A stretch of 64,000 bases of DNA. It comes from Antonospora locustae (Eukaryota; Microsporidia). Both the position numbers and the translations under genes were made by a program. The notes under the pieces are model-generated. The model did not search any database, was not told where the DNA came from, and worked only from the letters and a program-made list of their open reading frames with translations. The stretch is from NCBI GenBank assembly GCA_007674295.1, contig CM017450.1, positions 124,001-188,000 on the forward strand, given 5' to 3'. Shown piece after piece: positions 18,457-29,930 of this stretch (position 1 is the first letter of the stretch; the number at the start of each line of letters is the position of its first letter).

Positions 18457-19041
18457 TTAGTAAACTGCGCCTGTAAGAACAATTTTTCCAGGCCCTAAAA
18501 CACGCAGTGTTAACACCTCTCCTGCATTATATTTATATCTGAACAGACTATTGACACACAATTCCCAGCTTAGAGTACACAGTGTAGCATCTCTGCCGTT
18601 TATTTCAACAACAAGGGAAGTACGTTCAATATATTCACTATACACTATTCTTGCTGAAAAAAAATCAATATCAAACTCTTCATGAATAATAACAAGTTCA
18701 TTTTGTTCAAGTTCCTTGCAATAAATATATCTTAAAATCAATATTTCCTGCTCAATTATATTCTCTTCACTTTTAATATAAACGCCGCTTATCTCAATTG
18801 TGTTATTGTCTGTGTAGAATAAATGAGAATGTTGTGCTTCTAGAAGTGCTCTGATTTTAATACATTCTATCTTTTCGGGTACAAATGTAAAAATTGGGGT
18901 TGTAAAATTCGAATGTTCGTAAAACAAGTTTGTGTTTTTTTTGTCACCATAGGATATAACCCTTATCTCTTCAATTATAAAATCCCTTTCAAGTTTTATA
19001 TAACAACTTTCGCTAGTTATCAAAAACTTTTCTTGCGACAT
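18457..19041 (-). CDS. Hypothetical protein, probably beta-rich
   Basis: A 194-residue protein rich in Ile, Glu and Tyr with alternating hydrophobic-polar strands (for example FIIEEIRVISYG, IEISGVYIK, LVVEINGRDA, LTLRVLGPGKIVL), suggesting a beta-sandwich such as a nucleoplasmin-like or Cupin-like fold; this is a guess from pattern. No family hallmark seen. Start is the ATG at 19041; the upstream is A+T-rich without a C-run. The frame length in such DNA and even amino-acid use support coding. Confidence 0.6.
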   Translation of the reverse strand: MSQEKFLITSESCYIKLERDFIIEEIRVISYGDKKNTNLFYEHSNFTTPIFTFVPEKIECIKIRALLEAQHSHLFYTDNNTIEISGVYIKSEENIIEQEILILRYIYCKELEQNELVIIHEEFDIDFFSARIVYSEYIERTSLVVEINGRDATLCTLSWELCVNSLFRYKYNAGEVLTLRVLGPGKIVLTGAVY

Positions 19042-19663
19042 AATAAAAAACTAAAAATAATTAAGAAAGGGGTTATTACACCATTGCTTAAAAAATAATT
19101 ACAGCACAGACAGACATAATTAAGCTGACCCCAAAAGGCTGTTCCACAGTAAGCATTTGAATACAAAGAAAAAACCTTTCTAAACAAAAGATTTAAATAA
19201 CATAAAAAGTGTTTTAAATGTTTAGTAATTATATTTTTATTAATATCAGGAGATTTTCGTTAAACATTTTGATTAATTAGTTTTAAATAATGTTGAATCA
19301 ACTAGATGGATTATTTTATGTTGAATTGTAGTTTGTTGTTTAAATTTTAAAGAGACAACATCGTAATTAACAATTTGTATATCAAGACTTATAAAAAAGA
19401 GACAACAAATACGAGATAAGTGAATATTATAAAAATAACTTTTAAAATGCGAAGATGTTTTTTTTTGCAGGACCATATTAAAACAACTATTTTGTTTTAA
19501 TGTACAGTGAAAGAGTTTGTTGTGAACAATATTTTCTCTTACTTGATGGCACTTTTTTATGCACATGAAAGTAAAAAATTATATTTCATTTAACTTATGG
19601 TGAAATATTTTTTAGCGAATGATTTTTAAACGCGTAGTCTTGGCACAAAAATATGAAACCCAC
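19042..19663. other. A+T-rich spacer upstream of DNA ligase I
   Basis: About 620 bases between divergent genes. A 97-codon minus-strand frame (19273-19566) has no recognisable family and a composition like random A+T-rich sequence. I see no RNA gene. Confidence 0.45.
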
Positions 19664-21484
19664 ATGGTAAAAACAACCTCTATAAAATTCGCTGATTTAT
19701 GTACAGTATTTCAGAAAATAAGCGAAACTAAAAAAAGAATTGAAATACAGAATATTTTAACCGAATTTTATAAAAAAGTTATAGAAGTTGATCCTGAATC
19801 GCTAGTAGCAGTTTTATATCTATGCAACGGTACATTAGCACCAGATCATCATAACAAAGAATTGGGAATAGGTGAAAGTATTATAATAAAAGTTATTTCT
19901 GAAGCAAGTAATAGATCAATAAAAGCAATTAGAGAAGAATATAAAGTAGTTGGAGATCTGGGAACTATAGCGTCTAAGTATAAATCAAATCAGTTAAGTA
20001 TATTTAAAAAAAAGAATATGAATGTAGTTCAAATATATGAAGAGTTAATGAAAATAAGCGGTGAAGAGGGAAGAAAATCACAAAACGCCAAGCAAAGACG
20101 AATGTTATATCTTATATCAAACACAGTAGCTATGGAAACAAAGTATCTTATACGTATTTTCGAAGGAAAATTAAAAATAGGATTAGCTTTAAAGACAATT
20201 TTAATAAGCTTATCTTTTGCAACTTCAAATAACGATAATATAAATTATAGCGAAAATCTGAAGACAGCTTACAACTGTCAACCTTCATTTGAAACTATTA
20301 CACCATTATTACTGAAATACGGATCAAGAGATATACATAATCATGTTAGCATTAACCCTGGGATACCTTTAAAACCTATGTTAGCGCAGCCCAGTAAAAA
20401 CATAACCGCAGCTTTTAAAAGATTATGTGACTTTTTTACATGTGAATACAAATATGACGGTGAGAGAGCACAAATACACAAATATGACAACACATTTAAG
20501 ATATATAGCAGAAGCTCAGAAGATCTAACAAATAAGTATCCTGACCTTCATGAAGTTTTAAAAAATATTGCAAGGGATGATATCGATTTTGTTTTAGATT
20601 CAGAAATTGTAGCATTCGACATCGATAAAAATGTGCTTTTACCTTTTCAGATACTCTCGACTAGAAAAAGAAAAAATGTTGACATAAAACAAATTAAGGT
20701 TAGTATCTGTATATACGCTTTTGATATTTTATATTTTAATAATACGTCAGTTATTAATAACAAACTAAGTGAAAGACGTAAGATTTTGTTTGATAACTTC
20801 AATGAAATAAGTGGAAAGTTTAAGTTTGTAACATTTTTGAATTGTTCATCTGTTGATGAAGTAGATTCTTTTTTCAACCAATCAATTAAAGACAATTGCG
20901 AAGGGTTAATGATAAAAAATTTAGAAACCAACTCTGAATATACGCCATCAAAGAGATGCTACAATTGGATAAAAATTAAAAAGGATTACATAGCAGGTAT
21001 GAGTGATAGCTTAGATCTAATAGTTCTAGGTTGCTATCATGGAAAAGGTAAAAGAACCGGTTCATATGGTGGATTTTTAATGGGATGTTATAACGATGAA
21101 AATGATGTATTTGAAACTATTTGCAAATTAGGAACTGGTTTTGCTGATGAAACTTTATCAATGCTTTACAACAAGCTTAAACTATTAGAAATAATGTACC
21201 CACAAAATGTTGTTGATAAAGGAAACTTAGATCCAGACTTGTGGGTGGAACCTAAATATGTATGGGAAATACAGGCTTCAGGATTTTCATTAAGCCCTAT
21301 TTACAGTGCCGGAAAGACATATTTAAACGGAAAAGGGTTATCGCTTAGATTTCCCCGATTTATTAGAGAAAGATCTGATAAAAACATAAACAATTCAACA
21401 TTATCATCTCAAATAGCTTTAATGTATAAAAATGCGATTAAAGATGATGTTAACAGTAACGATAATGATAGTTATGATTATTAA
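19664..21484 (+). CDS. CDC9: ATP-dependent DNA ligase I
   Basis: Seals nicks between Okazaki fragments and in excision repair, in the nucleus. The 606-residue protein has an N-terminal DNA-binding domain (KFADLCTVFQKI...), the adenylation motif KYDGERAQIH with the catalytic Lys, SEDLTNKYPDL, FVLDSEIVAFD (motif III), SICIYAFDIL (IV), EGLMIKN (V), RCYNWIKIKKDYI (Va), and the OB-fold with SLSPIYSAGKTYLNGKGLSLRFPRF. The long N-terminal tail (PIP box, targeting) of other ligase I proteins is absent. The ATG at 19664 has CCC upstream; an earlier ATG at 19619 is in frame. Codons are strongly A/T-ending, unlike genes left of 15 kb, so it lies within the transition. Confidence 0.95.
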   Translation: MVKTTSIKFADLCTVFQKISETKKRIEIQNILTEFYKKVIEVDPESLVAVLYLCNGTLAPDHHNKELGIGESIIIKVISEASNRSIKAIREEYKVVGDLGTIASKYKSNQLSIFKKKNMNVVQIYEELMKISGEEGRKSQNAKQRRMLYLISNTVAMETKYLIRIFEGKLKIGLALKTILISLSFATSNNDNINYSENLKTAYNCQPSFETITPLLLKYGSRDIHNHVSINPGIPLKPMLAQPSKNITAAFKRLCDFFTCEYKYDGERAQIHKYDNTFKIYSRSSEDLTNKYPDLHEVLKNIARDDIDFVLDSEIVAFDIDKNVLLPFQILSTRKRKNVDIKQIKVSICIYAFDILYFNNTSVINNKLSERRKILFDNFNEISGKFKFVTFLNCSSVDEVDSFFNQSIKDNCEGLMIKNLETNSEYTPSKRCYNWIKIKKDYIAGMSDSLDLIVLGCYHGKGKRTGSYGGFLMGCYNDENDVFETICKLGTGFADETLSMLYNKLKLLEIMYPQNVVDKGNLDPDLWVEPKYVWEIQASGFSLSPIYSAGKTYLNGKGLSLRFPRFIRERSDKNINNSTLSSQIALMYKNAIKDDVNSNDNDSYDY

Positions 21485-21497
21485 AATACACTTTTTA

Positions 21498-21516
21498 TTT
21501 AGGGTTAGGGTTAAGG
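21498..21516. repeat. Telomere-like TTAGGG stretch
   Basis: TTTAGGGTTAGGGTTAAGG, 14 bases after the DNA ligase stop, with a second GAGGGTTAG at 21531-21539. Two exact TTAGGG units by eye. It sits at the left border of the gene-free A+T-rich region. Confidence 0.6.
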
Positions 21517-22074
21517 AAGAATGTTGAGTTGAGGGTTAGATGTCTCTTCCTAGCTATTTCTTATTTTTGTGTAATGCGATCTCCCTTTATAAATAAACAG
21601 CTTTTATTGATTTTTCAATAATTATTTATTGGTTTTAATATAAAAATCATTTTTGAAAAATCAATATAATTAATATAAAAATTTTACTTTTCATAAAGAG
21701 TTATCTTTGTAATTTTCTCTCATTAAGTAGAACCTTTTAATAGTTCAGTGTAAAACCTGTGCTTATTTTTTGTGACAATAGCGAACAATTACGTATGAAA
21801 TTTGTAGAAATCGATAGAATACATATCTGTTGATTTTTTTTGAAATAACTGTTTATTAAATTTTAATATTAGGAAAGCTTTATAAAGCATCTCACTGCTT
21901 AATGTGCGTTCAAGCTTGCGGGTATGTTAGTTAAATTATCGATGTAATATTTAAATAAAATATATTTTTATTTAATATGGAATAAAGCTTTATCATTCCT
22001 TTATTTTTGTAGCCGTTTGTAATAATTTTAAATTAATTCGAAGAAACATTTAGGTTACTTTAATTTATATTAAA

Positions 22075-22155
22075 AAATATTTTAGTATTGTTTTATTATA
22101 TACGAAAATTCTGTTTTAAAATTATTTAATACAATAAAACAATACTAAAATATTT
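22075..22155. repeat. 23-bp palindromic pair
   Basis: AAATATTTTAGTATTGTTTT at 22075 continues to 22097, and its perfect reverse complement occupies 22133-22155, with a 35-bp A+T-rich spacer. A strong hairpin or cruciform could form. Confidence 0.7.
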
Positions 22156-22275
22156 CGTTTGTTATATAAAAACACAAATATTACTTATATTTGTTATATT
22201 TATTTAAACAGAATATTGACAACTGTCTCTCTTTTTAATTGATAACAAAACAACATAGTGTGTATAGTTTCAAAG

Positions 22276-22361
22276 TTTTTTATATAATAACTCTATACAT
22301 ATCCCTGTTTAGGAAAGCTTTATAAAACACCACATGGTCGCAACTCACCATGTGCAAGTTG
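22276..22361 (+). repeat. 86-bp inverted repeat, left copy
   Basis: Contains CTCTATACATATCCCTGTTT, then AGGAAAGCTTTATAAAACAC, then CACATGGTCGCA. The reverse complement recurs at 23038-23123, with the first about 65 bases identical and a few differences at the inner end. A shorter relative of AGGAAAGCTTTATAAA is at 21871-21886. Confidence 0.8.
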
Positions 22362-23037
22362 TACATAGTTTTAGGAGATTACTACATGGTAGCCACTAGA
22401 GCATTGCTGTTTGAGCAAGAATGCCCGTCTAATCTGGCTATTACTACAAATTATGTAGCAGATCAGCTGCATTCTCTAAGATAACATTTAAACAATAAAT
22501 TACAATAGTTAATAAATTAGTTTAATATATTATATTAATAAATTACTTGTTCTCTTATAAAAGGAAACATAGCAATAAAGACCCCAACAGGCGAATATGG
22601 TGGTAAGAGTCACGTATCTTCACATTATCATTATAGAACAAGAATTAATTTTACACAAAATTACAAACTAGACACCTATGTGAATTAAAATGCATTGTAA
22701 ATGAAATGGTGGGTTGAAACATCCCAGGATATTTTGTATTATATTCCCTAATGTAGGAATTTGTTTATAAATACTTTACCTAAATTAACGAATTATTTTA
22801 ATAATAAATAACATTTAATATAAAGTTAATGTCAGTACATTATAAAAACAATTAATTTATAGTTGAAATAATTTAATAATTTAGGTAAATATCCCTCTTG
22901 CTTTAACTGTAATCAATAACTTGTTGTTTTATATAAAAATCTATATAGAGCTTAAAATGTTTGTTCTTTATAATATTAGTATTATTTGTAGATTAGTTAA
23001 TACAATATAAATGTGCTCGATATTTGTGAACACAATG

Positions 23038-23123
23038 CAACTTGTATATGGTGGGCTGCGACCATGTGGTGTTTTATAAAGCTTTCCTAAACAGGGATAT
23101 GTATAGAGTTATTATATAAAAAA
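23038..23123 (-). repeat. 86-bp inverted repeat, right copy
   Basis: Reverse-oriented partner of 22276-22361; the pair encloses about 676 bases of A+T-rich DNA without a gene. The pair could be the ends of a small inverted-repeat element or an inverted duplicate. Confidence 0.8.
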
Positions 23124-24008
23124 TTATTTAAATATAATGTTTCATATTATTCATATAATTTATTACAAATGACAAGGTGTATTGTTTAACTTTTTTTTTT
23201 TCAAGTTACTGGGGTTTAACAAAAAAACATTTTTCATTTATTACAAAACATAGTCATAACAAAATAATGTTAATTAAGATCTAAATAGAAATCAATGTAT
23301 ATTTAAGGCATTTAATGTATAAATCATGTTTTATTTATAAAACCTTTTTGTTAATGAAATTAATATATTTTAGATTTAAAGTAATAAATGTAAATTACGT
23401 TGTTGCTATAATAGTCAATTTTTTAATTTATAAATTAGTAAAATTACCTTTATAGATTTTTTATTATACAATTTTTATTTCTAATAAGCCTTATTTAACT
23501 TTCAAAAAGAACCTTTCAAAAATTTATACATATTGTTTTTATAAAAGTTTTATTAAAATTCCAAGTTAAACTTTCTTGATGCATCTAGGCCGGTTTCAAT
23601 ACATCATCTAACCAATAAACTTCAATTTTCAGTATGTTGTTTATATTCAATTTGTAAAAAAAACAGGTGTTTTTATAAAATATTCGTACATAATTATTTA
23701 ACTTTATTAAGTGTATAACAATTATCTATCAAGAAAAAAATACAAGTTTATGAAATATAATGGAAAATTGGTCTTTTAACAGTATTTATCTATAACATAA
23801 TAAGTATCAGATAAAGATTAGAATCAGAGGACACAATAAAGCCTATATTATAAAGTGATCTTTATATGTATAAACGACTGAAAATAAATATGATGTACAG
23901 AAAGTTGTAAAAGTTAAACCAGAAAAATTTATTTATAAAGGCCTTTCTTGTTATATTTAAACTTGGAACAATCTGTTAGAGACCTTTTTAGATATAATGT
24001 TCAATAAA

Positions 24009-24210
24009 TTACAACACGTAATCATGCTTGTAATAGTTCTTCACAATGTTGTAGTCTTGATGGTATGCTTCCACATATCTTGAAATTTCACTCACCTTCT
24101 CGTACATCTTGTAGTACGGAGTCATCACACCATTCCATGTCATCACATAAATTACACTTACTTTCACAAGTATATTTCTTCAACTCAACAGCTAGAGACT
24201 TGTTAAAAGT
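24009..24210 (-). pseudogene. Degenerate C-terminal tail of an R4/Dong-like non-LTR retrotransposon protein
   Basis: Minus-strand reading gives SLAVELKKYTCES, then after a frame change VIYVMTWNGVMTPYYKMYEK and on to KHDYVL before a stop. This parallels the tails inside the inverted-repeat arms (SLAAKLNK, LYVMTQNGVTTLYHKKYLEE). In intact R2/R4-type elements this segment follows the restriction-like endonuclease core. Frameshifted and short, so dead. Confidence 0.65.
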
Positions 24211-25635
24211 TGAACAGTAGTACTATACATTTTTAATATATTTATCTGTAACGAAAATGTGAACGTTTACAAAAGATTTATTTTTAACCAAAAAATAAAA
24301 GTTTTATATATTACTAGTTATAGAGATATGTTAACAAACTTTAAATTAAACATCATTGATAATCGAAATAGAATAATAAGATTGTAATATAATGTATAAC
24401 ATAAGTTAATATATTTAATATATATGTTATTTTCAAATCATTTTTATGAACTACATAAGTTATACGATTTTTTATTCTGTTAGTATTTTTTTATAAAGTT
24501 CTACAATCAAATTTGATTAAATATTAATTGATCATAATTATTTTTAATAGCTACATTTTTGTATTATTTTAATGTTCTATTGTTAAACATAACTAATATG
24601 TTTTACTTAATTGTACTTATTATGATTTTATAAATTAAACATAAACAAAAGTATATTAACGTGTTTGTAATATTTTAAATATTAATTTTGTAGATGAATA
24701 AAATGTACTATGAGTAGAAACAATTATATATTAATAACTTTAATTTAAAGTGAAATGTAAGTTGTTAGTTTAATATTTTTAATAATGGTTAGTCAGATTT
24801 AAGATAATAACATAGGTGTCAATTGCAAGAAAACAAATTATTATGACATTTTAAAGATTAATATTGATAATAAGAAAGTAAAACATAACCTATTAAGAAC
24901 TTGTACCACTTATATGGAAGTATATTTAAACATATTTTATTTATTTTTAAACTCATTACTTAAAAGAAAAAGCTCATCTATTTTAGAACATTTAAAAATC
25001 TTTCTAGTGATATTTTTTTGTAAATTATTAAATTATACTAAAAATGTAATACAATTCCATTCTGAACCTAAATAATATCCGATACATAAATAATAAATGT
25101 ATATTAAATATAATATTAAGTAGTTCAATCTATTGTCACGTTAACAAAGATTATTTTAATTCAAAGCTAATTTTATATACAATAAGATAATTTTATTAAT
25201 TGTAAAAATATTTTTATCTATATATAAACATTTTATATATTATAATTAAAAAAATGTTCATTGAAACAATATTATAAATGTAAATTGCGCATTGTATTAA
25301 ACGTGTGTTATACAAAATAAAAGTATAATAAATATTAAGGAAATTGTGGTTAAAACATTTTAAGAATAATAGTAAAAAAAATTATAAATATTTTTAGGCT
25401 TTAAATAATAATTGTATTAAAACATTCAATGATTTTAGTTGTTGTATTTTATTTATGAAACCAACTTTTTCTGCACATCATTCTTTTTAATGTCAATACT
25501 GCTAAATAAAAATATATAATAATGAAAAAAAATAATAAACAGGAAATTTAATGTATAGCTTGAAATTAATATTTTAATAGTTATTTATTACAATATCATC
25601 AAAAATCATAATAAAAATATAGATATATGTTTATA

Positions 25636-26104
25636 AAATACATATTTCTATACCTAATGCTTGAAGTGAAATAGATTGTTAAAGGCCATTCCAACATCAG
25701 ACCAATAAACTCTACCATATTAATATTCAGATCCACCAAGCACAGTCTTTCTTAGCTCGCAATCATGTTTGCAACAGTTCTCCTTAATGCAACAGTGTGA
25801 ACGTTAGTCTCCATGTTCTTTGGAATTTCAATCTCCTCGAGATACTTTTTGTGGTATAGAGTCGTAACACCATTCTGCGTCATCACATAGAGTGTCACGC
25901 ATGCCTTGAATCCGTGGTTTTGTTTAGTTTTGCAGCAAGAGACTCATACTTGCGAATATTCGCAATCTTGATCTCTTGCAATATCTCCACAAAAGTGATT
26001 CTCATTCCTGCAATAGTCACTTCATTCTTACTTTTATTATAAACCACAATATCAGGCTTATTATGGCCAAACACTGGTCTGTTTGATATGTATGCTTGGC
26101 ATTA
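25636..26104 (-). pseudogene. 5'-truncated non-LTR retrotransposon tail, copy 1 (outer, left arm)
   Basis: Minus-strand translation gives RPVFGHNKPDIVVYNKSKNE, VTIAGMRITFVEILQEI, KIANIRKYESLAAKLNK, then a frame change, then CVTLYVMTQNGVTTLYHKKY to a stop after ANMIAS (stop at 25752-25754). It is followed by about 115 bases of 3' UTR to the arm edge. This resembles the restriction-like endonuclease end of R4/Dong-type reverse transcriptases (KPDIVV plus the EVGI motif). The second catalytic acidic residue is lost (IAGMRI), so it is dead. The reverse-transcriptase core is absent, as expected of 5' truncation. Confidence 0.75.
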
Positions 26105-29100
26105 TACACATGCGATAGTTTTCACAATTCTTTCAACTTAAATATAAGTATAGTAATTAAATCATTTGTATAATTAATATAGTAATATATAAGACAAACT
26201 TATTATATACAATAGAATTGCCGTTATTTTTTTAATAGATAATTTAACAGAAAAAAATTATTATCAAGAATTATATAAAACGAAGTTTTATTAAGTATAG
26301 TAAATAATAATTATAATATATAGGTGTTTATAGAAACTTTGAAACTTTTAAAGTATCGAACAGATTTAAAAACCAAATAATTATATATAATTTATTTTAA
26401 ATTTTTGCTGACATCTATGGGGTGCATGAAGTTTCAATTTATATAAAGATTCCTATAAAATTTTGAATTGTATAATGCTAATTTTGAAAATAGAATTAAA
26501 AATAACAACTATCATAAGTAAAAATATAAAAGTCTTTAAAAATATTTAAATAAATTCATTAAAAGACCATAGGATACCATCTCATCAAAACAAACAATTA
26601 TTTTAGATAACATAAATTAATATAGTAATTAATAAGTTTATATCTACATTAAAAATAATAATTAATACAGATATATAGTCTTCCTAAGATATAGCGGCTG
26701 GAATAACAATCATGATATTGATAACTTTTGTTATAATAATCATTTTTTTGAGCATCATTATCTAGTTATAAGTATTACTGACATTTTGGATGACATACTA
26801 AATTACTCTGTTAGCTAAACTTTCGAAATTCTTTGGTTGGAATGTACGCTTTAAAAATTTTTATAATAAAACTGTTTTTCAAAAAATATATATAAAGATT
26901 GACTTTGTGGATAAAACTTACAAATGTGGATTGTTATCCACTTTGATCTAATAATGAAAGTTAGTCATGAAAAAAATATCAGTATAAAAATTATTTAAAA
27001 AAACAAATGATAATTTATAATAAAAGTAAATTCAGGTGAATGATATAATAATAAGGAGTAATAATAAACATATTTGATGTTATTCAAATAGGAAATATGA
27101 AGAAATTTATAACTCTAAAAATTTAATTATAATAACTTGTTAGTTATATATATAAATTCACTGTGAAACAATTACTAGAAGAGAATTGCTAATAACAGAC
27201 TCAATAAGTATCATCACCTTCATGTTTAGTTCTTCATTACTGTGCTACAACCTTGTGTTTATAAACTACATTAACATATTTTTACTAGAATATTATTATT
27301 TAAGTCCCAAAATAAAGTTAAAACAAACTTAAGCTGTAGTAACAATCTTGTATGTTTTGTCTTAAATTACATGATGTGGTGGTTTTTTTTTCAATAAAAT
27401 ATTACCATTAAAAAATAGAACCACTTATTCAGAAACTATTATTTCAATATTATTCAAGTCCAGTGCTGGAAACTGTTTCTAGAAAGTTATTTCACAATAA
27501 CCATTGGATATATTAAAAATGATCTTTCTAAATAAATGTTAAAGATTGTTAAATATTATTTAATAACACAAAGATAATGTAGATAACTTTTTATTTAAAT
27601 ATATTTATTGATAAAGTTAACCTCAATTATGTTTCTTTTAAGAACATTTTTGTTGATTACATTTATTGTATATATTTTAAATTTTACTATATTGAGATTA
27701 TGCAATCATTTTTTGAGATGTCACTGTCTATATAGGAAATTGTCATGGAACAGAAGGTATATATTATGAAAATAATACATTGTTATTTCATAGTAACATA
27801 AAAGTTTAATAATATAAAATTCAAAATTACAAAAGTTATTGTAATAGAAATGCATATAATAATTCATATTCAACATTATATATGAAGGTTTGTCTTGATC
27901 AAATAAGTTATAATTAAAATATGTTATATGTAGTTAAATATTTTGATAGTAACTTTTTAATATATGTATGGTTTATTAAAAATGTCTTTGTACTCATTTT
28001 AGATATACTAATTAAATATTTCTTTTTACATACTTATTAAAAACAATAATAACTGTTGATTGCAATGGAATTTTTATAAAACTTTTGATTTTTATTAATT
28101 GTAATAATGTTTTTTAATTATTGTTATATAAATTGAACCTTAAAATAAGATATTTAAGTTAGTATTAATATATTTTTAAAACTTTTATAATGATAAGTTT
28201 CTATTTAAAATAATCTTTATCTTAGTTATAAATGCATTAAAAGCATGCTATAATTGACAAATGACTTATAATTACATCTCATCTTCTATATTGATAATAT
28301 TTAGATAGGATTCTTAGGTATCTGCAAATCAAAGCGCAGAGGGCACATTTTAAACCAAAACCGCCTAATACGTTTTAGAAATACTTCTTAAATGGAAATA
28401 TGAACACGTTGTTACCTTAAAAATACTATAAATATTTTTATTTATTAAAATTAATTTAAGATATAAAATATTCCTAATATAAATTCAATTTTTTTATTAA
28501 TAGTTTTATTGACAAAGCTCTTATTTAGGATATTTCACAAAAAATATTACAGTAAAATTAAAACTATAGTATACAAAAGTTCTATTTTTTTATGTTTACC
28601 CCAACTTCACCTACATAATATTCACTTTTATTTAATTTATTTTAACAATGATGAATTTTTTAGTCTGTTCATATAAATGAATAATCCTTTTAATGTTTGT
28701 AAATTTTTGCAGTATTTATTACAAAAATTATACATTTATATAGGTTGATTATTAACATATTTATTTTCTGTTAAATGTTAAGCGTCAAACACAACTTTAT
28801 GCTTTTTATTTACAACACATAAATCTTGAAAATACAATGAATTGCTTACTATAATTGTAACATAGACTTATGTGCGTTTTGCTATTTTTATATTATAATC
28901 CTTTGTACGGGTATTTTTTGATAGTCTCTTTATTAAAGGTAATCAGAAGTACAAAAATCTATTATCGAATACATTAATACAGTTTTTCACTTTAATATTT
29001 TTCAAAAATACTATATTTTGGTACATAAAAATTTTTAATTATAAAAACTACAAATTTTCTATATATAACATCTAATTTTTACAATTATAAGAAATTTGTA

Positions 29101-29549
29101 TTTATCAGTTTGAATCTAAACAAATTTCACATACTATTTAATAATGATGAATAACATTTAATTTTGTTAAACTATTCGAGTATATATAATGCATTATAGA
29201 GCATAATTTACAACCTGAATTCCACTACTGGTTTTCTATGTATTAAGTTATATTGAGTTATGAAATAACTAATATTTTTCTATATTTGTTTAAAAATGTT
29301 CTTTTTTTATTATTAAATTTTATAAAATTTCTGTTGTGAAATAAAAGAAATAATGCGAAAATACTATTTTAAATACAAATGTTTATTTATATTTTTTTAT
29401 AAACAGATTTTATACTTTTTTGCTTTTATTTTTTAAGTATCTTTATTTATATTGCTGTCTGATTTATATTTAGTAATCTATTGTTTTATAATAATTATTT
29501 TAATTTGGAAAAAACTAAATCAATACCTTTTATTATAATTTGTAAAGGG

Positions 29550-29930
29550 ATCACTTTTGTGGAGATATTGCAAGAGATCAAGATTGCGAATATTCGCAAG
29601 TATGAGTCTCTTGCTGCAAAACTAAACAAAACCACGGATTCAAGGCATGCGTGACACTCTATGTGATGACGCAGAATGGTGTTACGACTCTATACCACAA
29701 AAAGTATCTCGAGGAGATTGAAATTCCAAAGAACATGGAGACTAACGTTCACACTGTTGCATTAAGGAGAACTGTTGCAAACATGATTGCGAGCTAAGAA
29801 AGACTGTGCTTGGTGGATCTGAATATTAATATGGTAGAGTTTATTGGTCTGATGTTGGAATGGCCTTTAACAATCTATTTCACTTCAAGCATTAGGTATA
29901 GAAATATGTATTTTATAAACATATATTGTT
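29550..29930 (+). pseudogene. 5'-truncated non-LTR retrotransposon tail, copy 2 (inner, left arm)
   Basis: Same 364-base unit as copy 1 in opposite orientation: ITFVEILQEIKIANIRKYES at the 5' break, stop at 29795-29797, 3' end at the inner arm edge. It lacks the upstream KPDIVV part, so its 5' truncation point differs from copy 1. The frame change after TTDSR is shared with the other copies, so it predates duplication of the arms. Confidence 0.75.

Larger units (their letters stand above)
21517..25635. other. Gene-free A+T-rich flank, left of the inverted repeat
   Basis: More than 4 kb of very A+T-rich DNA, mostly TA, AAT and TTT tracts. The only structured parts are the 86-bp inverted repeat pair, a 23-bp palindromic pair and one retrotransposon-tail remnant, listed separately. 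A 32-codon frame with an ATG at 22386 (MVATRALLFEQECPSN...) lies inside a slightly G+C-richer island and may be another relic. No intact gene is supported. Confidence 0.6.
25636..29930 (+). repeat. Large inverted repeat, left arm (about 4.3 kb)
   Basis: The 4295 bases match, in reverse complement, 32972-37265. I checked the match at both ends and at several interior points (for example 26000-26100 against 36800-36900; 27210-27240 against 35660-35700; 28320-28360 against 34540-34570; 29440-29550 against 33350-33470). I saw only isolated substitutions, such as AAAGCGCAG against AAAACGCAG and CATGTTTAG against CATTTTTAG. The outer edge lies in AAATACATATTTCTATACC; the inner edge lies in AAACATATATTGTT. 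Each arm is bounded on both sides by inverted copies of a retrotransposon tail. No intact gene is in the arm. Confidence 0.93.
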
